DNA of 64,000 nucleotides from JAPEKQ01 sp964516845 (GTDB taxonomy: Bacteria > Joyebacterota > Joyebacteria > Joyebacterales > Joyebacteraceae), in NCBI GenBank assembly GCA_964516845.1, contig CAZEXP010000005.1, forward strand, positions 37,712-101,711. Direction: 5' to 3'. This document shows, in pieces, positions 43,133 through 53,249 of the stretch (positions are counted from its first letter, which is position 1; every line of letters starts with the position of its first letter). Position numbers and translations under genes: made by a program. The notes beneath the pieces are model-generated. The model saw only the letters and a program-made list of their open reading frames with translations. It made no database searches and was not told where the DNA came from.

Positions 43133-43858
43133 ATGCCGAAGAAACTCTCGCGGACGGCCTATGAGAGCTGGGCCGACTACTATTCGGCTTACCAGGAAGT
43201 GCTGGCGCGCGAACATCTCCTGCCGTTTCTCAAGCGCCACGCGGTGTCGCTCGAGGGTCTTGACGTGCTCGACATCGGATGCGGCGACGGCGGAGCGACA
43301 CGCGTGCTGGCCGAGACTGCGCGGAGCACGCTGGGAACCGACATCGCGGAGTTCGCCTGGCAGTCGCGCGACGGACTGCAGTTCGAGAAGGCTGACATCC
43401 TCGACCACGGTTGGGTCGACGCGCTCGGCCGGGTGTTCGATCTCGTTGTGTTGAGAGACGTCATCGAGCACATCGAGAACAAGCCGCTGCTGATGAGCCG
43501 GATCGCGAAGCTCCTGAAGCCTGGCGGGCATCTGTTCGTCACGTTCCCGCCGTACTACTCGGCGTTCGGAGGACATCAGCAGGTGTATCTCACGGGGTCG
43601 CCCCTGCGGTACGTCCCGTGGACGCACGGTCACCCGAAGCTCCGCGACCTGTGGCGGGGGAGGATGACCATCGGCGGGTTCGAACGGTTGATGCGGGCGA
43701 GCGGGTACGATGTGCTCGGGCGGGAGCTCTACCTGCTGCGGCCGTCGTTCGAACTGAGATACGGGACGCCGACGATACGAATGCGACTGCCGTGGCTCCG
43801 GGGGGTGCGCGAAGTGATGTGTACCGGCGCCTACTATCTGGCAGTCAGGAAGAGCTGA
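43133..43858 (+). CDS. class I SAM-dependent methyltransferase
   Basis: A 241-residue methyltransferase of the UbiG/Methyltransf_11 type. Motif I is LDVLDIGCGDGGATRVLAE; post-I and II regions include LGTDIAEFAW and LVVLRDVIEHIENK; LKPGGHLFVTFPPYYS follows. The C-terminal third has an aromatic, basic stretch that may bind substrate or membrane. The substrate is unknown; sugar, lipid or natural-product methylation are all possible. The start is set by AGGGG and by the promoter position. Confidence 0.85.
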   Translation: MPKKLSRTAYESWADYYSAYQEVLAREHLLPFLKRHAVSLEGLDVLDIGCGDGGATRVLAETARSTLGTDIAEFAWQSRDGLQFEKADILDHGWVDALGRVFDLVVLRDVIEHIENKPLLMSRIAKLLKPGGHLFVTFPPYYSAFGGHQQVYLTGSPLRYVPWTHGHPKLRDLWRGRMTIGGFERLMRASGYDVLGRELYLLRPSFELRYGTPTIRMRLPWLRGVREVMCTGAYYLAVRKS

Positions 43859-43883
43859 CCGAACTCGTTGGAAAGGGGGAGTC

Positions 43884-44756
43884 ATGCGCTTCACAGCGAT
43901 TCTCATCTGTCTCATCACTCTGGCCGTGGCGGCGTCGCAGGCCGGTGCGGTGACGTTGGTCGTGGACCCGTCCGGCGGAGGGATGCACACGCAGATACAG
44001 CCGGCCGTCGACGCGGCGAGCCACGGCGACACCGTGCTCGTGTTGCCGGGTTACTACAACACCCGCGTCCACATGAAGAACGGCGTCGCACTGATCGGTT
44101 CCGGTCCGGACGACACGATCATCGATGGAACGGGTCTCATCTACAGCACCGTCGAGTGCGAGGGGTTCTTCGACTCCTTGACACGAATTCACGGCTTCCG
44201 CATTCAGGGCGGCGACGGACCCGGGTGGTCGGCGAGCGGTGTCTGGTTGGGCACCGAGTGCTTCGCGATCATCTCCGGGAACCTGATCATCGGCAACACG
44301 ATAGGGATACTCTCCAACTACAACCACGGTGATCCGCAGATCATCCACAACACGATCGTGGCCAACAGCGACTGCGGGTTCCAAGTCTACACCGGCAATG
44401 GCGTCGAGGTGCACGGCGTGTCCAAGCTGACCGACAACATCATCGCTATGAACGGGCATTTCGGTGTGTATCGCGGCTCAGAGTCCCCGACACCGCTGCC
44501 GGGCGAGCCGATCCTGGACTACAACTGCGTCTGGGGCAACGGCTACGATGACTTCGTTCTCTGCAGCCCGGGACCGAACGGTTTCTCGGTGGATCCGGAC
44601 TTCTGCATGAACGGCGCGGCCTACGATATCGAGGAGACGTCGATCTGCGCCGGCGCTGCTTCCGACGGCACGGACATCGGGGCGTTCGAGGCCGGATGCG
44701 GGATGGTCGTCGTCGAGGAGCGGAGCTGGGGCGTCATCAAGTCGCTGTACCGGTAG
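43884..44756 (+). CDS. secreted right-handed beta-helix protein
   Basis: A 290-residue protein with a signal peptide (about residues 1-22) and a pectin-lyase-type parallel beta-helix (GMHTQIQPAVDAASHGDTVL, then NGVALIGSGPDDTIIDGTGL and repeated N/G-rich rungs). It has the DIGAFEAGCG segment commonly found at the end of such helices. The last residues read VEERSWGVIKSLYR, which look like a separate conserved tail rather than part of the helix. It is presumably surface-exposed or released. The carbohydrate or adhesion target is unknown. A terminator follows. Confidence 0.8.
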   Translation: MRFTAILICLITLAVAASQAGAVTLVVDPSGGGMHTQIQPAVDAASHGDTVLVLPGYYNTRVHMKNGVALIGSGPDDTIIDGTGLIYSTVECEGFFDSLTRIHGFRIQGGDGPGWSASGVWLGTECFAIISGNLIIGNTIGILSNYNHGDPQIIHNTIVANSDCGFQVYTGNGVEVHGVSKLTDNIIAMNGHFGVYRGSESPTPLPGEPILDYNCVWGNGYDDFVLCSPGPNGFSVDPDFCMNGAAYDIEETSICAGAASDGTDIGAFEAGCGMVVVEERSWGVIKSLYR

Positions 44757-44775
44757 GGCTGGCTGAAGCATTCTG

Positions 44776-44806
44776 AAGCGGCGGAGTCGACCCGGCTCCG
44801 CCGCTT
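44776..44806 (+). terminator. intrinsic terminator after the beta-helix gene
   Basis: Perfect 11-bp arms AAGCGGCGGAG (44776-44786) and CTCCGCCGCTT (44796-44806), followed by GTCTTTGTTGG. It ends the methyltransferase/beta-helix unit. Confidence 0.8.
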
Positions 44807-44916
44807 GTCTTTGTTGGCAGAATGGCACTTCCCGTCGCCTCCCGTCGTGGTGTCACGCTCGGGTTGCGACCCTGTGGGGGGGGGACGTCGGGCGCTCCGA
44901 CGGGGCGCAAAACGCC

Positions 44917-44945
44917 TTGACCGTCCGCCGCCCGCCGACTACCAT
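44917..44945 (+). promoter_or_regulatory. promoter of the glycine-cleavage operon
   Basis: TTGACC (44917-44922), 17 nt, TACCAT (44940-44945), with a predicted start near 44951. It lies in a 300-nt gap (44757-45057). The rest of that gap contains the terminator above, a poly-G run near 44878-44885 and the leader hairpin at 44965. Confidence 0.7.
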
Positions 44946-44964
44946 CGTGGGACGTTCATTTCCG

Positions 44965-45001
44965 CGCCGGGTTCTTGGATGATCTCGCATCATCCCCGGC
45001 G
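44965..45001 (+). promoter_or_regulatory. bulged hairpin in the gcv leader
   Basis: CGCCGG (44965-44970) pairs with CCGGCG (44996-45001), enclosing GGATGAT (44977-44983) with ATCATCC (44989-44995) and a six-base bulge on the 5' side. The conserved words of the glycine riboswitch are not present, so if this controls gcv it is by another mechanism. Confidence 0.45.
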
Positions 45002-45057
45002 TATAGGTGCGCGCGGACCCCATGTTCGCGTGCGTTTTCGGGCGGAAGGGGCAAGCG

Positions 45058-46161
<1,104 letters not shown>

Positions 46162-46223
46162 GCGCGTCGCGTCCGACCGGGGACGGCACGCGCATCACGC
46201 GGCCGTGAGAAACGAGGAGAATG

Positions 46224-46601
46224 ATGAGCACTGCGGAACTCAGGTTCACGGAATCTCACGAATGGCTGAAGGTCGATGGTGATGAGGCTCTGATGGGGCT
46301 GTCGGAATACGCCCAGCACGAGCTCGGCGACATCGTCTTCGTGGAGCTGCCGGAGGAGGGAACGACCGTCGCCGCCGGCGACGTGCTCGCGACCGTCGAG
46401 TCCGTCAAGAGCGTCAGCGAGGTCTACTCTCCGGTCAGTGGTGAGATAGTCGAGATCAACGGTGATCTCGAGGACTCGCCGGACCTCATCAATACCGATG
46501 CGTACGGTGACGGTTGGCTGATCAAACTCAAGCTTGCGAACGTCGCGGAGATCGACAACCTCATGTCCGATGACGAGTACGAAGCGCACACGAAGGGGTA
46601 G
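46224..46601 (+). CDS. gcvH: glycine cleavage system H protein
   Basis: The 125-residue lipoyl carrier of the glycine cleavage system. It shows RFTESHEWLKVDGDEALMGL, QHELGDIVFVELPEEG and the lipoylation site VESVKSVSEVYSPVSGEI. Two adjacent ATGs exist; GAGGAG five bases before 46224 favours the second. The LipM-like enzyme at 60.6 kb is the likely modifier. Confidence 0.95.
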   Translation: MSTAELRFTESHEWLKVDGDEALMGLSEYAQHELGDIVFVELPEEGTTVAAGDVLATVESVKSVSEVYSPVSGEIVEINGDLEDSPDLINTDAYGDGWLIKLKLANVAEIDNLMSDDEYEAHTKG

Positions 46602-46603
46602 TC

Positions 46604-47959
46604 GTGCCGTACATTCCGAACACTGACGATGACAGAAAGGAGATGCTCCGGACGATCGGCGCGTCGTCGTTTGACGACCTGCTGGCGAGCATTCCGGAGT
46701 CGCTCCGACTGCGCGGGGACATCAACGTGCCGGGTCCTCTCTCGGAGCCGGAGCTGATGATGCACATGGAGCGCCTGGCCGGATTGAACAGGGTTCCCGG
46801 CGAGGTCACCTCGTTCCTCGGCGGCGGCATCTACGACCACGCCGTCCCGGCGGCCGTGCACCACATCACGGGACTCCCGCACTTCTACACGGCGTACACT
46901 CCGTATCAGGCCGAGGTGAGTCAGGGAACGCTCCAGGTGATCTACGAGTTCCAGTCGCTCATCGCCGAGCTGACCGGGATGGAGGTTGCCAACGCGTCGC
47001 TCTACGACGGCGCGACGGCGGTCGCCGAAGCGGCGCTGATGGCGCTGGGCATTCAGCGGAAGCGCAGGAAGATCTGCGTGTCCGAGTCCGTCAATCCGGC
47101 GGCGCGGGCGGTTCTCAGAACGTACCTGTCCGCGTGGGGGATCGAACTCGTCACGGTGCCGCTCGATGGCGGCCTGACGGACCTTGCCGCTGCCGCGGAC
47201 GCCTGCACCGACGCGGCGGCCATGATCATTCAGCAGCCGAACTTCTTTGGTCTGCTCGAGCCGGTCGACGCGCTGAGCGCCGCGGCGGAGGAGGCGGGAG
47301 CGCTGCTGGTGGCCTCGGTCGATCCAATCTCGCTCGGTGTTGTCAGGCCTCCCGCGGAGTACGGTGCGGCTATCGCGATCGGAGAAGGGCAGTCACTGGG
47401 AAGCCCCGTCGCCTACGGCGGACCGCTGCTCGGCTTCATGGCGACGAGTCTGAAGCACGCGCGTCGCATGCCGGGCCGCATCATCGGGACCACTGCCGAC
47501 GCTCAGGGACGTCGCGGCTACGTGATGACGCTCCAGACGCGTGAGCAACATATCCGGCGTGAGAAGGCGACGTCGAACATCTGCACGAACCAGGGTCTCG
47601 TCGCGCTTGCCGCGACCGTCTATCTCTCGATCCTCGGCGGCACCGGACTGCGGGAACTCGCCTCGCACGTGCTGGCGAAGTCGCACTACGCCGCCACCGA
47701 GCTGGCTGGTGTGCCGGGTGTGAAGCTCCGCTTTGACGGGCCGTTCTTCCGCGAGTTCGTTATCGAGCTTCCGGTCGAGGGCTCGGTCGTCAAGGAGGCG
47801 CTGACGGACATCGGCATCTGGCCGGGCATCAAGTGCGGCTGCTACTATCCGGAGATGGACAACTGTCTCCTCGTCTCGGTCACCGAGAAGCACTCGCGTC
47901 GAGACATCGACAGTCTCGTCTCGGGGCTCGCCGCGATCCTCGCGACGGGGGAGGTGTGA
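46604..47959 (+). CDS. gcvPA: glycine dehydrogenase (decarboxylating) subunit 1
   Basis: The N-terminal half of P protein encoded separately, 451 residues. It starts MPYIPNTDDDRKEML and has SFLGGGIYDHAVPAAV, YTPYQAEVSQGTLQVIYEFQ, ASLYDGATAVAEAALMA, and TREQHIRREKATSNICTNQG. It forms an alpha2beta2 enzyme with the next gene. The GTG start is 2 nt after the gcvH stop, and its own stop overlaps the next ATG by one base (TGATG). Confidence 0.95.
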   Translation: MPYIPNTDDDRKEMLRTIGASSFDDLLASIPESLRLRGDINVPGPLSEPELMMHMERLAGLNRVPGEVTSFLGGGIYDHAVPAAVHHITGLPHFYTAYTPYQAEVSQGTLQVIYEFQSLIAELTGMEVANASLYDGATAVAEAALMALGIQRKRRKICVSESVNPAARAVLRTYLSAWGIELVTVPLDGGLTDLAAAADACTDAAAMIIQQPNFFGLLEPVDALSAAAEEAGALLVASVDPISLGVVRPPAEYGAAIAIGEGQSLGSPVAYGGPLLGFMATSLKHARRMPGRIIGTTADAQGRRGYVMTLQTREQHIRREKATSNICTNQGLVALAATVYLSILGGTGLRELASHVLAKSHYAATELAGVPGVKLRFDGPFFREFVIELPVEGSVVKEALTDIGIWPGIKCGCYYPEMDNCLLVSVTEKHSRRDIDSLVSGLAAILATGEV

Positions 47960-49458
47960 TGACCGGACCTGAGAAGACACGCGACGCGATCGTGGAGCCC
48001 ACGATCTTCGAATTGGGACGCCCGGGGCGGCGCGGGTTCCGCCTGCCCGAGCTGGACGTGCCCTCACTCGACCCCGCCGCAGCGCTGGGCGCCTCGAACG
48101 TGCGACGCGGAGGTCCCGACATTCCGGACCTCTCCGAGCCTGAGGCCGTTCGTCACTTCACACGGCTGGCCGAACTCAACCATCACGTCGACCGGGGGTT
48201 CTACCCTCTGGGTTCCTGCACGATGAAGTACAACCCGAAGGTCAACGAGGACGCCGCGGCGCTCCCGGGCTTCACTCGCCTGCACCCTGAGGCTGAGGAA
48301 CGGTGCTGCCAGGGCGCGCTGTCGCTGATGTATCACCTGTCGCGGCATCTGTGCGAGATATCCGGGATGGACGCGGTGACCCTTGAGCCGCCCGCCGGCG
48401 CGTCCGGCGAACTCACCGGGATGCTCATCATCCGGGCGTACCACACGGCGCGCGGCAATCCGCGTTCGAAGGTCATCGTTCCGGACTCCGCACACGGCAC
48501 CAACCCGGCGAGTCTGACGCTGGCCGGGTACGACGCCGTTGAGATCGTCTCCGACGCTGACGGGCGCATCGACACCGACGCGCTCCGCAGGATCGTCGAC
48601 GAAGAGACGGCGGCCATCATGATCACGAATCCGAACACGCTCGGCGTGTTCGAGACGCGTATCGAGGAGATCATCGAGATCGTGCACGGAGTCGGCGGGC
48701 TCGTCTACATGGACGGTGCGAACCTCAACGCTCTTCTCGGGATCGTCCGGCCGGGGGACATCGGCTTCGACGTCATGCACTTCAATCTTCACAAGACGTT
48801 CTCCGCTCCGCACGGCGGCGGCGGCCCCGGTTCGGGACCGGTCGGCGTCAAGGCGGAGCTTGCGCCGTATCTGCCATACCCGGTCATCTCGAGGGACGAC
48901 GCGAGACCCGAGGGTCGGAGGTACCATTTCGACTACGACCGTCCCGAGTCGATCGGGAAGGTGCACGGCATCTACGGGAACTTCCTTGTGGCGGTCAAGG
49001 CGTATGCCTACATCCTCTCGCTCGGTCCGAAGGGGCTCCGGCGGGTCGCCGAGAACGCGTTGATCAATGCCAACTATCTGCAGGCCGGTCTTCGTGACTA
49101 CTACGACCTGCCGCATGGCGACTACTGCCAGCATGAGTTCGTGCTGTCTGCGTCGAGGCAGAAGGAATTCGGGGTGAGGGCACTCGACATAGCGAAGCGC
49201 CTCCTCGACTTCGGTGTGCACGCCCCGACGGTCTACTTCCCGCTCATCGTCAAAGAGGCGCTGATGATCGAGCCGACGGAGACCGAGAGTCGCGAGACGC
49301 TCGACCATTTCATCGAGGTCATGAGGGAGATCGCGCGCGAGAGCGAGAGCGATCCGGGCGTCGTTCAGGGGGCGCCGACCGCGACGCCCGTCGGCAGGTT
49401 GGACGAGGCCAGGGCGGCGAAGGATCTGGACGTCACCTGGAAGAGGCGAAACGCGTGA
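47959..49458 (+). CDS. gcvPB: glycine dehydrogenase (decarboxylating) subunit 2
   Basis: The PLP-binding half of P protein, 499 residues. It shows YPLGSCTMKYNPKVNED, EPPAGASGELTGMLIIRAYH, DSAHGTNPASLTLAGYD, MDGANLNALLG and the PLP lysine in MHFNLHKTFSAPHGGGGPG. Frames extending it upstream overlap gcvPA and are rejected. No lipoamide dehydrogenase (L protein) gene lies in the window. The stop overlaps the next GTG by 4 nt. Confidence 0.95.
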   Translation: MTGPEKTRDAIVEPTIFELGRPGRRGFRLPELDVPSLDPAAALGASNVRRGGPDIPDLSEPEAVRHFTRLAELNHHVDRGFYPLGSCTMKYNPKVNEDAAALPGFTRLHPEAEERCCQGALSLMYHLSRHLCEISGMDAVTLEPPAGASGELTGMLIIRAYHTARGNPRSKVIVPDSAHGTNPASLTLAGYDAVEIVSDADGRIDTDALRRIVDEETAAIMITNPNTLGVFETRIEEIIEIVHGVGGLVYMDGANLNALLGIVRPGDIGFDVMHFNLHKTFSAPHGGGGPGSGPVGVKAELAPYLPYPVISRDDARPEGRRYHFDYDRPESIGKVHGIYGNFLVAVKAYAYILSLGPKGLRRVAENALINANYLQAGLRDYYDLPHGDYCQHEFVLSASRQKEFGVRALDIAKRLLDFGVHAPTVYFPLIVKEALMIEPTETESRETLDHFIEVMREIARESESDPGVVQGAPTATPVGRLDEARAAKDLDVTWKRRNA

Positions 49459-49901
49459 GTGAACTCTCCTGGACGGCCTGGCCGATGCAGCGAAGTCCCG
49501 TCCGCGCGATCATCGGGCTGCTCTTCATCGCGCTCGTGGCGTGGACGCTTCAGAGCTGGCTCCGTACCGGGTACTTCACGATCGTCGCGGTGCTTCTGCT
49601 CTGGGGACAGGTCGCCGGCTTCTATCTCCCAACACGCTACGCGCTCAGCGACGACCGCGTGAGCGTTCGGGGTGTTGTCGCGAAGCGGGAGAAGGAGTGG
49701 AGCGACTTCCGGAGCCACTACGTCGATAATGACGGAGTACTCCTCTCGCCCTTCATCGGGAGGTCGAGGCTCGAGAGATTCCGTGGGTTGTCACTGATGT
49801 TCCATGCCAATCGCGAAGAGGTCGTTGCTTTCGTCGAGGGCAAGCTGGGAGCAGGGGAGGACGATGCCGTTCTGGGCGATGAAGGATCCTCAGAGGACTG
49901 A
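49455..49901 (+). CDS. small membrane protein with PH-like domain
   Basis: A 148-residue protein with two adjacent membrane helices (about residues 16-60). A soluble domain follows (YALSDDRVSVRGVVAKREKEW, FRGLSLMFHANREEVVAFVE) resembling bacterial PH (YcxB/bPH-like) domains. The end is acidic. The GTGA overlap with gcvPB places it in the same transcript, but it also overlaps the next gene, so it may belong to the MutL-like block. Function unknown. Confidence 0.7.
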   Translation: MSELSWTAWPMQRSPVRAIIGLLFIALVAWTLQSWLRTGYFTIVAVLLLWGQVAGFYLPTRYALSDDRVSVRGVVAKREKEWSDFRSHYVDNDGVLLSPFIGRSRLERFRGLSLMFHANREEVVAFVEGKLGAGEDDAVLGDEGSSED

Positions 49902-50244
49902 GGCGACGGCGGAGAAGCGTGAGACGCTTGACCGGCTCGCAGAGAAGATCATCGAGCGGCGGCTGGCCGCTCCGGCGATCCTCTTCCTCGAATCGTCAAA
50001 GCCGCTCTCGTTCCTGGGCAACCAGGCGATGGTGTTCTTTCAGCCGATCGTGCAGACGATCTTCAACTTCAAGACGTACGACGACATCATGGACCTGCTT
50101 GAAGACAGGGACAACATCGAGTATCTCTTGAAGAAGATAGAAGAGCTGGAAGCGGCCGAGCACATGAAGGCGAAGGAAGCGAAGAGGCGCCGCAAGGAAG
50201 AGAAGCTGGCGGCGAAGGCGCAAGAGGAAGGTTCAGATGGCTAA
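49864..50244 (+). CDS. charged helical protein linked to the MutL-like gene
   Basis: A 126-residue soluble protein. A predicted helical core is centred on RLAAPAILFLESSKPLSFLG, then QAMVFFQPIVQTIFNF and DDIMDLLEDRDNIEYLLKKI. A long Lys/Glu-rich helix forms the C-terminal 40 residues. It resembles small uncharacterised partners found beside MutL/GlmL-type genes, a recollection that needs checking. The ATG at 49864 has AGGGGAGG just upstream and overlaps the previous gene by 38 nt; the 3' end overlaps the MutL-like gene by 8 nt. Confidence 0.7.
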   Translation: MPFWAMKDPQRTEATAEKRETLDRLAEKIIERRLAAPAILFLESSKPLSFLGNQAMVFFQPIVQTIFNFKTYDDIMDLLEDRDNIEYLLKKIEELEAAEHMKAKEAKRRRKEEKLAAKAQEEGSDG

Positions 50245-52033
50245 TAACACGATCAATGCGATCGTCGCGACCGACTGCGGGAGCACGACGACCAAGGCGA
50301 TTCTCATCAAGCTCGTTGACGGTGAGTATCGGCTGATCGTCCGCGGAGAGGCTCCGACGACCGTCGAGTCACCGTTCGAGGATGTCACACGAGGTGTCCT
50401 CAACGCCGTGAGGGAGGTCGAGGAGCTCTCCGACCACGTCATCCTCGATGGAGAGACGTTCATTCACCCAAACGAGGGGAACCGGGGAGTCGACCTGTAC
50501 CTGTCGACCTCCAGTGCCGGCGGCGGCCTGCAGATGATGGTGGCGGGCGTGGTGAAGAGCATGACCGCCGAGAGCGCCGAACGCGCGGCGCTGGGCGCGG
50601 GAGCCATCGTCATGGACGTTCTCGCGTCCAACGATGGTCGCCTCCCGCACGAACAGATCGAGCGGATCCGTCACCTGAGGCCGGACATGATCCTGCTCTC
50701 GGGCGGCATCGACGGCGGAACGGTCACGCACGTCGTCGAACTCGGCCAGGTCATCGCAGCGGCCGACCCGAAGCCCAGACTGGGCATCGGCTACAACCTG
50801 CCGGTCATCTACGCGGGTAACAAGGACGCGGGTGACGAGGTGTCCGCGTTGCTCAAGGACAAGACCTCGCTGTACATGGTTGAGAACCTCCGTCCCGTGC
50901 TCGAGCGCGAGAATCTGGGGCCGGCGCGTGAGAAGATCCATGACCTGTTCATGGAGCATGTGATGGCGCAGGCGCCGGGCTACAACAAGCTGATGGGTTG
51001 GACGGACGCACCCATCATGCCCACGCCGGGCGCCGTCGGTTCCATCATCGAGACGATCGCCAAGCGTCAGGATATCGAGGTCGTCGGGGTCGACATCGGT
51101 GGCGCCACGACCGACGTCTTCTCCGTGTTCAAGGACACGTTCAACAGGACGGTCTCGGCCAACCTCGGCATGAGCTACTCCGTCTCGAACGTGCTGGCGG
51201 AGGCCGGCATCGACAACGTCATGCGTTGGGTTCCTTTCAAGCTCCCGGAGCTTGAGGTCCGCAATCGCATCAAGAACAAGATGATCCGTCCGACGACCGT
51301 TCCTCAGACGCTCGAGGATCTCAAGGTCGAGCAGGCGATCGCGAGAGAGGCGCTGCGGCTCGCTTTCGTCCAGCACAAGTCGTTCGCGGTCGGGCTCAAG
51401 GGCGTACAGCAGGAGAGGACGATCTCCGAGGCGTTCACACAGTCGGCATCGGGTGGAACGCTCGTCAATATGAAGGACCTCGACCTCCTCGTCGGGTCCG
51501 GCGGTGTGCTCTCGCACGCGCCTCGCCGACAGCAGGCGGCTCTGATGATGGCCGACGCGTTCCTGCCCGAGGGCATCACGAGACTTGCGGTCGACTCGAT
51601 CTTCATGATGCCGCAGCTGGGTGTTCTCGCCGAGGTTCACGAGCAGTCGGCGACCGAGGTCTTCGAGAAGGACTGCCTGATCCATCTTGGCACGCTCGTC
51701 GCGCCGGTCGGAACGGGTCAGGAGGGCAGGCCCTGCATCAAGGTCGAGATGACCCTGCCGGATGGGAAGACGGTCTCCGACGACATCCCCTACGGGGAGA
51801 TGGTCGTCTATCCGATGGCCGTGACCGATTCCGTGCAGGCCAAACTGACCCCGGCCCGAGGTTTCGACATCGGCGAGGGCCCCGGGAAGATGCTCGAGTG
51901 CGCCCTGACGGGCGGTGTCGTCGGTATCATGATCGATACTCGCGGTCGACCGTTCACGCTGCCGACGGATGAGGGCGAGCGCGTCTCGAGACTGGAGAAA
52001 TGGGCGAAGGCGTTCAACGCCTACCCTGCCTAG
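50237..52033 (+). CDS. MutL/GlmL-family ASKHA (actin/Hsp70-fold) protein
   Basis: A 598-residue protein. The phosphate-1 motif is VATDCGSTTTKAILIK and phosphate-2 is GVDIGGATTDVFSVFKDTFN, both typical of actin/Hsp70-fold ATPases. Conserved stretches include STSSAGGGLQMMVAG, LLSGGIDGGTVTHVVELG, VIYAGNKDAGDEV and LVGSGGVLSHAPRRQQAALM. This matches the MutL/GlmL family, named from a gene beside glutamate mutase. No B12-dependent mutase subunit is in the window. Here it stands before a barrel/KOW-like protein and two membrane modules, which suggests an energy-using assembly or control role for that complex. That role is inference. Confidence 0.88.
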   Translation: MANNTINAIVATDCGSTTTKAILIKLVDGEYRLIVRGEAPTTVESPFEDVTRGVLNAVREVEELSDHVILDGETFIHPNEGNRGVDLYLSTSSAGGGLQMMVAGVVKSMTAESAERAALGAGAIVMDVLASNDGRLPHEQIERIRHLRPDMILLSGGIDGGTVTHVVELGQVIAAADPKPRLGIGYNLPVIYAGNKDAGDEVSALLKDKTSLYMVENLRPVLERENLGPAREKIHDLFMEHVMAQAPGYNKLMGWTDAPIMPTPGAVGSIIETIAKRQDIEVVGVDIGGATTDVFSVFKDTFNRTVSANLGMSYSVSNVLAEAGIDNVMRWVPFKLPELEVRNRIKNKMIRPTTVPQTLEDLKVEQAIAREALRLAFVQHKSFAVGLKGVQQERTISEAFTQSASGGTLVNMKDLDLLVGSGGVLSHAPRRQQAALMMADAFLPEGITRLAVDSIFMMPQLGVLAEVHEQSATEVFEKDCLIHLGTLVAPVGTGQEGRPCIKVEMTLPDGKTVSDDIPYGEMVVYPMAVTDSVQAKLTPARGFDIGEGPGKMLECALTGGVVGIMIDTRGRPFTLPTDEGERVSRLEKWAKAFNAYPA

Positions 52034-52082
52034 TCGCGAACAGACGAACGATACTCGAATCGAGAGAGCAGGAGTTTGAACC

Positions 52083-53207
52083 ATGGCCCATGCATACACA
52101 CCCGGGCTCAGAGTCTCAGAGATGACCGTGCTCCGCAAGAGCCGGCGGCTTCCGATTCTCGGCGACGTCGTCGTGAACAAGGGAGACCACGTGTCCTCCG
52201 ACATGGTCATCGCGCGGACTCATCTGCCCGGCAACGTTCAGCTCGTCAATGTGGCGAGTAAGCTTGGACTCCCGCCGGAGGACCTGCCGTCGGTGATGCT
52301 CAAGAACCCGGGGGACGCCATCGAGAAGGGCAAGCCGATAGCCGAGACCAAGGGCTTCTTCGGCATGTTCAGATCGACGGTCAACTCGCCGTGCGATGGT
52401 ACGCTCGACAGCATATCGACCGTCACGGGGCAGGCCATCCTCAGGGAGCCGCCCACGCCGATCGAGGTCAACGCCTACGTGGACGGCGAGGTCGTCGAGA
52501 TCTTTGAGAACGAGGGTGTCGCCATCGCGATGCAGGGCTCGTTCATTCAGGGCATCTTCGGCGTCGGCGGCGAGCGCACCGGCGAGATCCACGTCGCCGT
52601 GAGCGGTCCCAACGAGAAGCTCGACGCGAGCCTTCTGGACGATTCGATGAAGGGAAAGGTCGTCATCGGCGGCTCCCACATCGATTGGGAGGGGTTGCAG
52701 AAGGCGATGAGCATCGGCATCAACGGCATCGTCGTCGGCGGGTTCGACGACCCCGATCTCAAGAAGCTCCTGGGTAAGGACCTCGGTGTCGCCATCACCG
52801 GTTCGGAGAAGGTCGCGACGACCCTCATTCTGACCGAGGGTTTCGGCGTCATCGGGATGGCCGGTGGTACGTTCGAGCTGCTCAAGTCGCGTGAGGGCCG
52901 GAAGGCGTCGATCAACGGCGCTACGCAGATCCGAGCGGGAGTCATCCGCCCGGAGATCATCATACCGATGCCCGACGCGGCGCTCCCCTCGGGTGAAATA
53001 GCGTCGTCGACCGCCGGTCTGGACACGGGCAGCACGATTCGCGTGATTCGCGAGCCGCATTTTGGTAGACTGGGAGTCGTCACGGGACTGCCGAACGAAC
53101 TTCAGAAGATGGAGTCGGAGTCCATGGTCCGCGTTCTGAGCGTCAAGTTCAGTGACGGGACCGAGGCGACGCTCCCACGCGCGAACGTCGAGATGATCGA
53201 AGGCTGA
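52083..53207 (+). CDS. conserved protein with barrel-sandwich and KOW-like regions
   Basis: A 374-residue soluble protein with no signal peptide or membrane helix. The N-terminal half alternates short strands in a hammerhead/barrel-sandwich style (ILGDVVVNKGDHVSSDMVIA, TVNSPCDGTLDSISTVTG, IEVNAYVDGEVVEIFENEGV), like lipoyl-type or RnfC/NqrA-type domains. The middle has GKVVIGGSHIDWEGLQKAMS and a GFGVIGMAGG segment. The C-terminal 60 residues resemble a KOW domain (GSTIRVIREPHFGRLGVVTG). A family name is not recognised with certainty. It follows the MutL-like gene by 49 nt and is followed by a terminator and a new promoter. Confidence 0.75.
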   Translation: MAHAYTPGLRVSEMTVLRKSRRLPILGDVVVNKGDHVSSDMVIARTHLPGNVQLVNVASKLGLPPEDLPSVMLKNPGDAIEKGKPIAETKGFFGMFRSTVNSPCDGTLDSISTVTGQAILREPPTPIEVNAYVDGEVVEIFENEGVAIAMQGSFIQGIFGVGGERTGEIHVAVSGPNEKLDASLLDDSMKGKVVIGGSHIDWEGLQKAMSIGINGIVVGGFDDPDLKKLLGKDLGVAITGSEKVATTLILTEGFGVIGMAGGTFELLKSREGRKASINGATQIRAGVIRPEIIIPMPDAALPSGEIASSTAGLDTGSTIRVIREPHFGRLGVVTGLPNELQKMESESMVRVLSVKFSDGTEATLPRANVEMIEG

Positions 53208-53249
53208 TCCCTCGCGAGTGACGCCGGAAACAGGAATTTCATTACCATG

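Noticed and set aside
44946..45057. Glycine riboswitch in the gcv leader
   Set aside because: The conserved glycine aptamer motifs are absent; only one bulged hairpin is seen.
52083..53207. Assigning the barrel/KOW-like protein to RnfC or NqrA
   Set aside because: Only the short strand pattern is similar. No ferredoxin cysteines or other Rnf/Nqr genes are present.
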